Positions 11,637 to 22,450 of a stretch of DNA of 64,000 nt are shown one piece after another. The number at the start of each line of letters is the position of its first letter. Position 1 is the stretch's first letter. Origin of the DNA: Scilla litardierei. Lineage: Eukaryota; Streptophyta; Magnoliopsida; Asparagales; Asparagaceae. The notes beneath the pieces are model-generated. The model searched no databases. It was not told the origin of the DNA and saw only the letters and a program-made list of their open reading frames with translations. Location of the stretch: NCBI GenBank assembly GCA_030789695.1, contig CM061142.1, forward strand, positions 42,455,375-42,519,374. The letters are read 5' to 3'. Both the position numbers and the translations under genes were made by a program.

Positions 11637-12145
11637 TATAACTCCCACTTGAAATGATAATAGAGTATCCCATTTGGATAGTTCTAAAAATTCAAATCCC
11701 ACTTGGAATTATATTATATTTGATAAGTTACTTTCGAAAAATATTGAAGATGTTGTTCTAGAATCGAAAAGGTCTCTATGATTCCAATCACCATCTAGAA
11801 CAACCTTCAATATTCCCCCATCACTTATCAAACAATAGTACTCTTATAGTACTAGCAGCGAAAAACGAGTTTGAAAACGTATTTTTCAGATATAATTCCC
11901 ACTTGAAATGATAATAGAATATCCCATATGGATAGTTCTAAAATCAACTCCCACTTGGAATGATATTCATAATTTGATAAGTTACTTTCGAAAAATATTG
12001 AAGATGTTACTCTAGAGTCGGAAAGGTCACTATGTTTCCAATCACCATCTAGAGTAACTTTCAATATTCCTCCCTCACTTTATCAAATGTTAGTACTCTT
12101 ATAGTACTTTGCAGCGGAAAAGCGTTTTTGAAAACGTATTTTTCA
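11637..12145 (-). repeat. 254-bp tandem duplication with a covarying hairpin in the copia leader
   Basis: Two copies (from about 11637 and 11890, period 254) between the PBS and gag. Each contains a long inverted repeat: 11740-11762 with 11794-11814, and 11994-12016 with 12048-12068. The inner stem is GTTGTTCTAGA/TCTAGAACAAC in copy 1 and GTTACTCTAGA/TCTAGAGTAAC in copy 2. Two base pairs have changed on both arms, so pairing is preserved. Confidence 0.85.
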
Positions 12146-12149
12146 AAAA

Positions 12150-12430
12150 ATTTAAAATTACATTGGCTAATCTCCGTAGAGTAGAGCACAACGTCATAAG
12201 TACATTGGCTAATCTCCGTAGAGTAGAGCACAATGACTTGGCTAATCTCGCATGAAGTAGAGCACTATGGCTAGTCTTCAAGGAGTAGAGCCCAAGTTAA
12301 AAAAAAACTTCATTAAAAATGTTAGCCTCGTATGGGCTAATCGGCACTGTGGTTAGCCCCGTATGGACTAATCGGCACATTCGAGTTTGACCAAGGCCTT
12401 TTGTCACCCCGTATGGGTCAGTTGGCAAGT
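12150..12430 (-). repeat. Short tandem repeats in the copia leader
   Basis: Four degenerate copies of a unit around TTGGCTAATCTCCGTAGAG with GAGCACAA (12150-12295), followed by three of TAGCCCCGTATGGGCTAATCGGCA type (12320-12430). No coding role is apparent. Confidence 0.75.
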
Positions 12431-12509
12431 TTGCAATCAACCCAGACCTTCTGTCGGATTGGTCGACCAAAAAACACCAAATTGGTCGACCAATATTGGT
12501 CGCAACTTC

Positions 12510-12935
12510 TTCCCGGCCAGGGCCTCTGCCCTGGCCGAGGCTTGGCCAAGGGCCGGCCAGGGCCTCTGCCCTGGCCGGCCAGGGGCCCTGGCCCCCTCGG
12601 CCAGGGCCCCTGCCCTGGCTGAGGCCAGGGCGCCGGCCCTGGCCTCTGCCAGGGCCGGCAGGCTGGCCCTGGCCTCTGCCAGGGCCGGCCAGGCCCTGGC
12701 AGTGGCCAGGGCGCCGGCCATGCCCTGGCCGAGGCCAGGGCGCCGGCCCTTGCCTCTGCCAGGGCCGGCCAAGGCCGGCAGGCCGTGGCCGGCCAAGGCC
12801 GGCCTGGCCATGGCCGGCCACTGCCGGCCTGGCCATGGCCGACCATGGCTTGGCCATGGCCGGTCATGGCCAAGGCCATTTTGGGCATTGGCCGGCCATG
12901 GCCCCTTTGGCCATGGCCGGCCACCCCCTTTGAAT
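12510..12935. repeat. GC-rich palindromic array in the copia leader
   Basis: About 425 bp made of GGCCGGCC, GGCCATGGCC and CTGCCAGGGCCGGC modules, nearly all self-complementary. Open frames across it on both strands give low-complexity Gly/Pro/Ala/Arg chains and are a by-product of composition. It lies in the transcribed leader, so it would fold into strong RNA hairpins. Confidence 0.85.
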
Positions 12936-13204
12936 AGGGTTGCCGCACACATTCCTCCCCCTTGATGGGGTGGTCGCCGGTGGTTATTGGCCGTAGCCAA
13001 CCCCCTCCGCAAGTGGAGGGGGGGTGCATAGCCTTCATAGCCCATTTGGCCATGGTGCACATGCACCAAATTTCCTCTTACCCGATGGAAATAACTACCA
13101 TCATCTTCCTCGATGAAGCACCCGTTCGTCGATGAAGCACCCGTTCGTCGAGAAATTAGTTATTTCCTAATGGCCGTGTGCCAAAAATGAAAAATAACAT
13201 ACTA

Positions 13205-13400
13205 CGTGAACGGTCGGTTCTTCCCGTCACGGAGAGTTCCTACCATATCTGTAATGATAGGAGACCCTAACGTGAAAAGAACAACCGCTGCGTTCTCTCC
13301 GTCACGAAGCGTTCCTACTATATCCGTAATAGTAGGAGACCCATTCGTGAAAACGACAACGACTCGTTCATAGTTTCGACGGGGCGGCGGTTTGACCGGG
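13205..13400 (-). repeat. Tandem hairpins beside the PBS of the copia element
   Basis: Two units of about 70 bp. The second contains a perfect stem, TCCTACTAT/ATAGTAGGA, with a 7-base loop (13313-13337). The first has the same stem with one mismatch. Homologous to 20-190 in the other copia element. Confidence 0.7.
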
Positions 13401-13412
13401 GTGAACCCTTAT

Positions 13413-13425
13413 GGCTCTGATACCA
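13413..13425 (-). promoter_or_regulatory. Primer binding site, initiator tRNA-Met
   Basis: TGGTATCAGAGCC on the minus strand, one base from the 5' LTR. Confidence 0.92.
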
Positions 13426-13426
13426 A

Positions 13427-14033
13427 TGAAGGAACCTGTCCAAAACAGAGTTAGGATCGATAATATGAAGTTTAGACTTACGCTTGCGTATGCAGCACGG
13501 TAGTCTACGAACTTCGCCTTCGGATTCGCCACGACGGATCGAGTCTTCTCACGAACGGAGTAAGGCTACTAAATCCACAATCTAAATCTCTACTTTAGAT
13601 TAAGAACTTGGATAGAGGAAGAGAAAGGATTTCTGCAGAGCTTCGCTATAATGAAGTTGCATGCATGAATTTCATGCAAAAGGTGTAAGAAATGGCTTAC
13701 CCTTGGGTCTTATTTATAGCCCCCAAGGTAGTTATTTTAGGGTAAGTTGTTCCTTTGGAACAACTTAATTAAGGTGTACCATGATACATGGCACATTATA
13801 AGCTTAAGTTGTACCATATGCATGGTACAACATAAGCTTAAGATATTCCCCCTTTATTAGCCATATTTCGCATGCACTTATGCATATATAATGCGACTTT
13901 CCCACTCATCCAGAGATCCTCTCCGCAAGAGAACAGATTCCCTTTGCACACGACTTCGTGTACGCGACGTTCGAGGTCCGTATTCCCTCGTACATCCCCC
14001 ACAAGGGTGTACAAACGTCTTCCATATCCAACA
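13427..14033 (-). repeat. Copia 5' LTR
   Basis: 607 bp, flanked by the PBS on its internal side and the TSD CACTG on the other. Carries GGTACAA...TTGTACC-type inverted repeats near 13800-13830. Confidence 0.93.
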
Positions 14034-14160
14034 CACTGGAGGCACAGCGCAAGGCTGCCAGCCACGAGTTCAACCGAAGGTCGTTTTGTAGCTTCGTCAT
14101 GGACATAGTTCGCTACGAGATCGCCGATCAGCTTCTCCCCCTGCTGGAGAACGGCCTTGC
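14034..14160 (+). pseudogene. CYP94-type cytochrome P450 fragment, downstream part
   Basis: Continues 6072-6244 after the copia insertion. The TSD CACTG begins the Trp-Arg of the family's W(R/K)xQRK helix C motif, followed by [10 protein letters not shown] and [18 protein letters not shown], characteristic of CYP94. One base is missing between Trp-Arg and Gln-Arg-Lys, so the frame is broken independently of the copia insertion. The similarity ends near 14155, where sequence of another gene in the opposite orientation begins. Confidence 0.75.
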
Positions 14161-14411
14161 CGTAAGCACCAGGGACACCTTGGTAGGCGACGCGTAGCAG
14201 AGAACCGTGCATGGGAGCAGGGGAAAGATCGGTGATGGTGAGAGGCTTTGGGAGATTGACAATGGGAACGAGATCCAGAGTGGTCGAAGGCAACGACTTG
14301 TGGCCGTTGACGATGGCGGAAGGGGCAAGATGATGGGGGTTGCCGCCGTCGATGTCGTCATCAGTGGAGTGGTTGCTGTCGTCGTTACGATGCTGAGATT
14401 GAGAGACGGCA
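14154..14411 (-). pseudogene. Arogenate/prephenate dehydratase fragment
   Basis: On the minus strand 86 codons are open. The fragment holds a low-complexity Asp/His/Asn-rich N-terminal stretch, then [27 protein letters not shown] and [12 protein letters not shown]. The last two are the junction of the transit region and the start of the catalytic domain in plant arogenate dehydratases (plastid phenylalanine synthesis). After GAY the family continues Ser-Glu-Ala; here it jumps to GKA and then runs into CYP94 sequence read backwards. Only the first exon-like part is present. Head-to-head fusion of two unrelated gene pieces is typical of capture by a Helitron or Pack-type element. Confidence 0.8.
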
Positions 14412-14569
14412 TTTGAATATCGTTATAGTCTATAGTACACGGCATTTGATATTCCTTCAGTTGTCAAGTTATTTATTTAAGATCAAGCACACACTTTTGT
14501 ATACAGAATTTTGGTTGATTATTTCTTTGATTTCATTCTCATTTTTTGTCTTCATCCATTTTTTGATAG

Positions 14570-14797
14570 GTTCTCGCACAATTGGTGTTATCACAAAGGT
14601 ATGTTCTATATTTTTCTGTTTTATGGTTGTTAAGTGATTGTGAGTGCTAATTATCTATCCAACTATTTCAGTTTGATATCACGGACAAATGTGCATCTCA
14701 TGGACAACTGTACAGATGCATGTAACTTCTTATTGGACAATGTGATCCCTTTGAGGCTTGGATATGTGGATGTTGTGAATCATAGTCAAGAGATATC
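14570..14797 (+). pseudogene. Dynamin-related GTPase fragment with its intron
   Basis: 14570-14598 encodes SRTIGVITK, which in dynamin-related proteins precedes Leu-Asp of the G4 (TKLD) motif. A 73-bp intron-like segment follows (14599-14671, GT...CAG, pyrimidine-rich end). The next exon encodes Asp-Ile, an 18-base irregular insert, then MDNCTDACNFLLDNVIPL and RLGYVDVVNHSQE, matching the family's IMDRGTDARNLLLG and VIPLRLGYVGVVNRSQED. The insert and later stops rule out function. The retained intron shows that genomic DNA rather than mRNA was captured. Confidence 0.75.
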
Positions 14798-14799
14798 TT

Positions 14800-17199
14800 T
14801 TTTAATAGTCAAGAGATATGTGGGTGTTGTGATTCATAGTCAAGAGGTGCTCAAATTTCATGCTTTGATATTAAAATAATAAATTTCTGTGTTCTTTTTC
14901 CAGGAAATGGCAGGAAACACCATGACATAATCTATGCTACCACTAATGCAATATATAGTTAGCAAATATTATTTTGATAAATAAAAATAAATTTTTTCCT
15001 AAAGCTTGGCGTAGGTGGACACAAAAACAGAGGAAACAGCATGTTCTTGGTCTTTTTGTTTGGTTTAGTGAGCCTGCATTAGCTTGGACTTTTTTATAGT
15101 AAGGAACTGTATATGCATATATCATTTCACCAAAGAATGAGCAAAAGTAGGACGATTTTGTCAATATCAGAGTCTTTTTCTCAAGTTCAGTGGGTGCCTA
15201 GGTAATATAGGGAAGCAAGGATGCTTTTCTACTATTTTTTACATTGTGTTAATTGTTGGTTGGACATGTATAAATCTTTTAGGTTGCGTATGTTTGGTTC
15301 TACCGTTTAACCTGTGATTGCATGCTTAATATGATGTATACTGGTAAATCCTCTATATTACATAATGCTTGATCTATTTATAGAGAACTATCAATTTCTG
15401 AGTTTCAAGTTTATTCTCATTATGAGTTATACTTGGATTCAAAACTATAGGAATTTTTGAAATTGATGTCTAAAAATTTGATTCTCATTTGTGATTGAGA
15501 TCCATATATAGAGATTTTTGGTTCAGTCTTAATTCCCATTGTTTAATAGACATTTTGTATAAACTTTAGACTATTTATTATTGTGGTCATAAAAATAAGT
15601 TTTTAGATGCTTTCACTGTAAACAACACTGGCTTGAATAATATATGATGTCAGTTAGGTTTTGGCTAATCTGACATTGAGTGAACATAATATAAAATAGG
15701 TTTGATGATGGATGACCATGGCTAAATGTAGAGATAACTATGGATTCCCAAATGTAATAATTTGGTAGTTGAATATGTAATGTTAATTTCAAATTTTTTA
15801 TTATCTATTATGCCTTTGAGTGATGTTTTTGAATGAGTTCAATAAAATTTTTTCTGATCTCAATTGACCCAAGATCCCTCCTTTATCAGCTCGCTTGCTC
15901 TCTCTCAATGGCAAGCTAAAAAATTTCTAGGGTCTCCAAGAAGGAAAGCTGCCATCTTGGGTGCTCTAGAAGTAAGAAGTTAACTACTTTGGTTCTGTGA
16001 TTCTCATTCAGATCTATGATTTATTGAGAATATGTTTTCTTTGAATGATTTCTTATGGTTTGATCTCTTTGTTCAGTGTTTTGTTTGGTTTGAACTGAGA
16101 TGCAATTTTTTGGGGAGGGCATTTGAATTATTGCAATATTGGAGATTAGGGGCCTTGTCAAATATTACTAATGGTAGACGCAATTGGATCTGAGGTTGCT
16201 TTCTTAGACCCTTTTTAATTATTTATGTTAATTTTTTATGAGATTTGTCGTGGTTGTATCAATAAAGTTATCATCTTTGGGGTGATGACATACTTAATTA
16301 AAGCTGAATGTGGATGCAATGTTAACGAATTGATTGATTGTTTAATTTTAGTTCCATATGTTTGCTTCTTTTTCCATGTCAATGTCCTTCATTTTGAACT
16401 GAAGGTCAATCCTCATGGCAATGACGACGTCTTGATAGATCGAGAAGGCCAGTCGCCACACTCATCATGCATAATGGAAAGATAAAAAAGGTTGATATTG
16501 ACATTTGAATTGAAGCATTTGGAAAGGTTAATTTTGCAGAAGTATTCTGACTTGAATATAGCTGGCCACTGAAGGCCAACCTGTTTTGTGATTTTTGGTT
16601 GTGATTTTCTTCTTCAGTGTTTGCTTATGTCATGTTTGACTGGTAGAATGTACATTGATCGTAACATTCAAATGTGTGCTTCATTTGACCATAGGGGAGT
16701 ATGTGTTAATGAAGCTGGACCCTCAATCATTGTGCAGGTTTTATCCTTTAGCCTTTATTGTCTCAGCATTTTGCTTCCTTACCAATATCTTAGGTCATAT
16801 TCTGAGTAATGTTATGGATTGTATGCCATATTGAACTATCATTTTAGACAAAACATCCTGATCATGAGAACATGAGCTTATTTTTACTTACATAATGAAT
16901 TTTAGGAAAACATGTTGCGTATGCCTTGACTAAGCTGCATTGAATTGTATGTTTTAAGCTCTTAGTTATTCATTTCATTGTCGCTCTTGATGTGAAAATT
17001 TTTGTTGCTTCATTATTTAAATTTTTTGTTTAGATTGATTTTCTTCTTTAATACTTAATAAATAGTATTTTTTGCTTATAGTATCCGAAGATAATGTTGT
17101 TTTCATGTTCAACTGTTGTCGATGGTTCTGGATCTTTATATGTACAACATTTAGGATGGCTTCTTCTGCTTTGAGTTGCCCGTTCGAGATGTAGAAGAT
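14800..17199. other. Helitron body without recognised genes
   Basis: T-rich plant intron-like sequence with scattered stops. Short exon-like stretches occur (15880-15975; 16390-16485; 16660-16738, ending in a GTGCAG/GT boundary), but I do not recognise the proteins. Probably introns and exons of captured genes. Confidence 0.4.
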
Positions 17200-17343
17200 G
17201 ACGTATCTGATTTGCACAGAGGATAATGAGCTCTTCGATTTGATCGGGGATGGGTCCATCGTTGTCGTCATCGTGCTCGGTGTATCCCGTTTGATGAGAT
17301 CGTGGCCGTGAAGATTCTTGATTTTGAGAGGAATAACAATACG
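17200..17343 (+). pseudogene. STE20/GCK-type protein kinase N-terminal exon fragment
   Basis: The plus strand reads NELFDLIGDG (start of the glycine-rich loop), then after a one-base frame slip HRARCIPFDEIVAVKILDF and ERNNN. This is the nucleotide-binding loop and the VAVK lysine of the plant STE20/GCK-like group that includes BLUS1. A GT (17344) follows the last codon and may be the original donor site. The Athila element is inserted 3 bases further on (TSD AGATC, 17347-17351). The remainder of the kinase domain is not seen on either side. Confidence 0.65.
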
Positions 17344-17351
17344 GTGAGATC

Positions 17352-19206
17352 TGATCACTCCATATTTTACACCTTTTTTCTGCATGTTTGCATGCCATTT
17401 TGATCGCTCAAATCGTGTTTTTCACGTTTATTCGGTAATATTGCGATGCTTTTCACGATTTGTTGTTTTTGTCGTATTTCAGGAGATTTAGAGCGATTTG
17501 GAGTGATTCTGAGATGCACCCACTCCGGAGTGTCACCGACGACTCTCTTGAGGGGTATTTTGCAGTTGGAGAGGAGTGGAAGGAGAAAGAACGTCGTAGG
17601 AGCGACGAGGAGGCGAAGATATGAAGTTTGGGCATTTTTAGCACTTCACTCGGCCGAGTGAAGGAGTCACTCGGCCGAGCATAGAGAGCCCGCTCGACCG
17701 GCCAGATCGGACACGCAACAGAGCAATATCAGCGTGCACTCGGCCGAGCATCACCATGCTACTCGGCCGAGCACTGAGTCACCCATCGCCCGAGTGGAGC
17801 CAAGACGACGGCAACAAAAGAGACCGAACTCTCTGTTTTTCCGTCAGTCTACTCCAATGACTGACTCGGCCGAGTGGAGAAAGACCGTCCGCCCGAGTGA
17901 CAACCGACGTCCGCCCGAGTGACGGAAGGCCGTCCGCCCGAGTGACGGAAGGCCGTCCGCCTGAGTGACCTCCGAGGAGACGACCCCCGAGACCCCCAAC
18001 TCTCTGTTTCTGTACAGGGTTCGTCACTCGGCCGAGTGACATTTGTCACTCGGTCGAGTGAGCCGCGCTGCCTGTAGCGGAAACTGCGGATTTGAGGCTG
18101 CGCAGGGGCATTTTCGTCAGGGTTTTTTTGGGCGATTTTGGGGGGTATTTAACCCCAATTTTTAACCTAGTTTAGGAGAGCTTTTTCATAACTTTTTGCA
18201 GCTTTTTAGATTAACTTTTTAGGGATTAGATTCAGTTTTAAGGGAGGAGAGAAAAGTGAGATTTTGTTGGATGCTAGCTTGTTCTTCATTGGTTTGTATT
18301 TCTCTCCCTCAAAAACTCAATTTTTGCTGATATTTTGAATATTGCTATGAATTCCATTGATTTTATTTCTGAATTTCTATTGCATTCTATTATGAATTGT
18401 GAGTAGTTTATCGTCTTAGGGCGTAGGGATGAACCCTACGAGCCCAATTTTGAATTTGTGATAAATTGGTGAAACTATTGCTAGGATTGATTAGGGTTAG
18501 TTTGGGATTGCTATAATACGAATAGCTAGAGATTCATATCGATTGGGATTTGCAAGAGATTGGATCCTAATTCGATAGGAAGCCCTAGATATTCGAATCG
18601 AGTTGCAATTGAATTTCTTCGGAATCTGTTTGTAAGAGATTGGACCGAAACTAGGGTTTTTCAATTGCAATTCCATATCAATACCCGTTTGCAAGAGATT
18701 GGATGGGTAGGAACTATCCCCAAACTTGGTCGTAGCTTGAGTTTGCACGAGAGTGGGCTCGAGATACGATTGAACGATGATGTTGTCCTTCATGCTAGTT
18801 TGCCTAGGTTAGGGTTTGCAAGAGATTGGAACCTAACATAGGTTCGCTATAGACCGGCAATAGCACGAGAGCGTGAGCTTGGTTCCACATTTAGTTTGCA
18901 ACTAGTTCACCCAAATTTCAAGTCTAGCAATTGTGAAACCTACGAGTCACAATGATGAGATACGGCAAGTAGCGGGGATTCCCTATCCCCTAAGCGTCTT
19001 TATTAATTTGTTAATCCCTTTATACATTTAAACGACTGTGATCGTACATTGCGAACATTCTCCCGACTTCCCCTATAGCCAGGTGATTCGAAGAAGACAC
19101 TGTTATTAGGCCTCCCTGTGTTCGATACCCGCTCGCCGCTACACCGTGCGCTTGCGGTAAGACTACGATCGTCGTCGCTCCGGGACGTGTATCCGGGGCG
19201 CGACCA
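17352..19206 (+). repeat. Athila 5' LTR
   Basis: 1,855 bp. The palindrome array is 17647-18060 and the TATA-like TATTTAACC begins at 18146. Repeated phrases of the type TTTGCAAGAGATTGG occur in the U5 part (18540-18840). It is longer than the 3' LTR by one 23-bp array unit (GTGACGGAAGGCCGTCCGCC...). Confidence 0.92.
17647..18060. repeat. Palindrome array, Athila 5' LTR
   Basis: Copies of CACTCGGCCGAGTG and the half-diverged GTCCGCCCGAGTGAC, including a 23-bp tandem unit present once more here than in the 3' LTR. It ends 85 bp before the TATA-like box. Confidence 0.9.
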
Positions 19207-19210
19207 AGTT

Positions 19211-19228
19211 TTTGGCGTCGTTGCCTGG
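19211..19228 (+). promoter_or_regulatory. Primer binding site, tRNA-Asp type
   Basis: TTGGCGTCGTTGCCTGGG, four bases after the LTR, resembles the complement of the 3' end of plant tRNA-Asp (TGGCGCCGTTGCCGGGG) with two changes. This primer is usual in Athila/Tat elements. Confidence 0.8.
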
Positions 19229-19347
19229 GAGGCAATAGTGTTTGATTCCTATAACCTAGCTATTTTTCTTTTTGTTCTATTATTTCTATTTTTATTTTTA
19301 TCCTTCCGTTGTGCTAACCATTTCTTTGAAACTCTGTTTTCCCTTGC

Positions 19348-22114
19348 ATGTACACGAGATCCTCGGCGAACCCCGAAGAGATACTATACGATCCGGAGAT
19401 CGAGCGTACATTGAGGAGGATCCGAGCGGAGAGGAGACCCGATACGGAAGGAAATTTTATGACCCATCCTGAGACCCCGGAAGAATTAGCGACACGAATG
19501 GCGAAGATTATTTCCATAAGAGATGGGCTTCGGCCTAAGACTTCTTCCACGACCTCGTCCATAGCCATGCCGGAGTTGGCGGCCGACAAAAATTTTGAGT
19601 TGAAGACCGGAATGGTGGTCCTTATGCAACAAGATCCTTTTCATGGGAACTCCCATGAAAACCCTCATTACCACATCCAGCTCTTCCTATCGAAGTGTGC
19701 CACCTTCCAAATGCCGGGCATCTCCGTGGATGCTATTAGACTGCGCCTCTTCCCTTTCACACTAAAGGACAAGGCATTATATTGGTTGAGGACGCAAGCT
19801 GATGGAATCTTCACCACTTGGGATGGATTGGCGAGTGCATTCGCCGACAAATTTTACCCGCCCTCCAAGACGGTGAAGATTAGAAGTGCTCTCATGTCCT
19901 TCAAGCAAGGACCTCAAGAGACTCTCTACGAAGCATGGGAGCGCTTCAAGGACTTGCAACATCAGTGCCCTCATCATAGCATTGAGGATTGAGAGCTTGT
20001 CCATAGCTTTTACAATGGTCTCCAATCAAGCACGAAGCAGATTATTGATGCCACGGCAAACAGAGCCATTTTGTCAAAGACTCCCGATGAAGCCACGGCC
20101 TTGCTTGAGGAGATGGCCTCGAACAACCAACAATGGGGGGACGAGCGAGGACATTCTTCGTCCTCATTGAAGCCTACAAGTATCTATGAGGCCAAGGCCG
20201 TGGCGGAGCTTTCTAGCAAGTTTGATTCTCTCCACAAGGTTGTGGAGAGATTGGAGAAATTCATTACGGAGCCTCAAGGAGCCCCTTCTACATCCACGCC
20301 AACAAATCATATGGGCGATTGGCAAGACCAATCCCAATCCATATATGTAGGAGGAGAGCAAGGAGAAGGAGCTTTGGAGTAAGTTCAATACGTCGCGGGG
20401 AATTCTGGATATTGGGCCAATCTGGCCACTAGAAACCATCCGGGTTTCTCATACGCCAATAATGATGGAGCATTAAACCCCCCGCCACAACAACCTCCTC
20501 AAGCTCGGGCTCCACCACAACCACAACCGAATTATCCACAAAGGGGGCCACCACAACAAAATTTCCCACCGAGGCAACAAGTGGGACCTTATAGGCCGCC
20601 CGGATACAATCAAGGGTGGAGAAATCCCAACCCACCGTAAGCTCAACAACGCTCAGATTTTGAAGCAACTGTGGATGAGTTTATGACAGAACAACGAAAG
20701 ATCAATGCCACATTGAAGGCGGTACAAGATTCTCTCGCCACCGTCGTAGCTCAAATCGGGGAGCAACTTGCGTTGCTCAATAAAAACAATCAACAATTGC
20801 TGGCTCAACCCGAGCCGAATCCACGGGGCAACACCGGCCATATTAATGCGATCGTTGCGGTTACTACAAGAGGAGGGAAGGATACCACCCCCCTATGACT
20901 CAAGTCAAGGAGCCCGTGGTGGAGATTCTACAAGAAAGTGAGCCGACAATTGAAGTTGAGAAAGATAAGGAGTTGCAAGGAGAAGAGAAATCTAGAACGG
21001 AGGAGCTTATCGATGAGCGCCGATTTATGCCACCGGTGCCCTTCCCTCAGTGGCTAGCTAGAGCCAAGATGGAGAAACGGCTAGCCAAGTTTCTCGAGTA
21101 TTTGAGAGGGGTGAGCCTCAATATCCCCTTCCTCGACGCTTTAGTGGAAATCCCATCTTATGCCAAGTTCTTAAAAGACTTGATCACGGGAAGGAAGAGG
21201 AAGGAGAAGATAATGCTCGCAGAGGAAGGGACTTGGTTCACAAAGAGGGAAAAGGAGCCCGCCAAGCTTAAGTATCCATGGAGTTTTCGGATTCCTTGCA
21301 CTCTAGGCGGCGTCCCCCTACAAAAGGCATTATTAGACTTGGGGGCTAGTGTTAGCCTCATGCCCCTCTCCATGTTCTGGACGTTGAATACTGGCATGGA
21401 TTTGAAGCCTACCGACATGCGGATTCAACTAGCGGACGGGAGGATTACAAGACTGGTTGGGATAGCGGAGGACATCCCACTCCAAGTCCCGGGGGCATAT
21501 GTTTGCCATGCGATTTCGTGATAATGGACATCAAGGAGGAGGGCGATACATCACTCATACTCGGACGCCCGTTCCTCGCCACCGCCGGTGTCATCGTCGA
21601 TGTGCGGGAGGGGACCCTTACCTTGAACGTCGGCAACATCGAAGTGGAGCTTCATATACCGAAGGTAATGAATCACATGCCTTGTCACGAGGAGCTTGAT
21701 TACATGGACCTCCTTGATGAGGTCATTGAAGAGGCGATCCCCCATTCCATCGGCACACCCCACGAAGATATCTTCGAAGAAGGCCTAGACTTGGCCGAAG
21801 AAGATAAAATGGAGCAGTCCCCCGATATCTCCATGGCAATTGATGATGGCGACGCTGATGTCGTAAGAATACGGGAGCTCTGCAAGCTCTCGAAGTTGAG
21901 GACTCCAAAGAAAGCTCCACCGATACGACAATCGGTGTCACCGGTGAAGAGAAAGACCGGAGCAAGCTCTAGCTTGGGGGAGCCACCCCCCAACATCGCC
22001 CATGACGAAGGGGCGCTGAGGAAGACCTCACACCACCATGATCCAAATCCGAGTGGTCTTCCAAGTAAGTTCGATGGGTGCATCTCGTATGCACCCAACA
22101 TCAAGCTTAATTGA
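19348..22114 (+). pseudogene. Athila Gag-protease frame with stops and frameshifts
   Basis: Starts at MYTRSSANPEEIL. The capsid region holds IRLRLFPFTLKDKALYWL and ETLYEAWERFKDL, hallmarks of Athila/Tat Gag. An in-frame TGA replaces a Trp codon (19990) and TAA occurs at 20380 and 20638; frame slips occur in the C-run near 20890 and near 21500. The protease follows: ALLDLGASVSLMPLSMF with the family's Asp-Leu-Gly-Ala-Ser active site, then IQLADG and SLILGRPFLATAG. It ends in an acidic region at 22112-22114. In autonomous relatives reverse transcriptase would follow; here the noncoding post-pol segment follows at once. Because the LTRs are similar, most of this damage probably predates insertion. 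Confidence 0.88.
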
Positions 22115-22450
22115 AAATCATTAGGGGTCGAGCTCAAGACCTTAAACGAGCGCTTGTCGGGAGGCAACCCGACGGTTATCGCGCTTTTCTATTTTTGGTT
22201 TTTATTTTTTTTGTTTTTTGTTTTAGATTTTATTAGTATTTTTGAGTCGTTCGCCCGAAAATTTTTGACAACGGGTCCTATTTTCTTTGACAGGAGAGGA
22301 GAACAGGATATCTATCATACGGAGGATGACTCAGGCGAAGAAGAGCGCTCCAGGAACGCGCTCGAGGCTTAGGAGAAGGAAGAAATCAACAGAGGAAATA
22401 AAAACTGAGATTAGAACCAAAACGGAGCATCACAGCAGAAAACAGAGCCT

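Larger units (their letters stand above)
6245..14033 (-). mobile_element. Ty1-copia retrotransposon, complete with TSD but coding-defective
   Basis: 7,789 bp between exact 5-bp duplications CACTG (6240-6244 and 14034-14038). Two 607-bp LTRs differ at only five positions by eye (about 0.8%). Order on the minus strand: 5' LTR, initiator tRNA-Met PBS, a 1.8-kb repeat-rich leader, gag, protease remnant, integrase, reverse transcriptase, a remnant of RNase H, about 1.1 kb noncoding, PPT, 3' LTR. Gag is intact while pol is broken in several places, so the coding lesions are older than the insertion and the element was probably mobilised in trans. Its target was the captured CYP94 fragment inside the Helitron. 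Confidence 0.93.

Noticed and set aside
12297..13069. Several frames of 140-214 codons in the GC-rich block on both strands
   Set aside because: Simultaneous open frames in many phases with Gly/Pro/Ala/Arg-only composition are produced by the palindromic GC repeats, not by coding selection.
14034..14411. A functional P450 or arogenate dehydratase gene
   Set aside because: Each is a short piece without its catalytic remainder, with frame defects, fused to the other in opposite orientation inside a Helitron.
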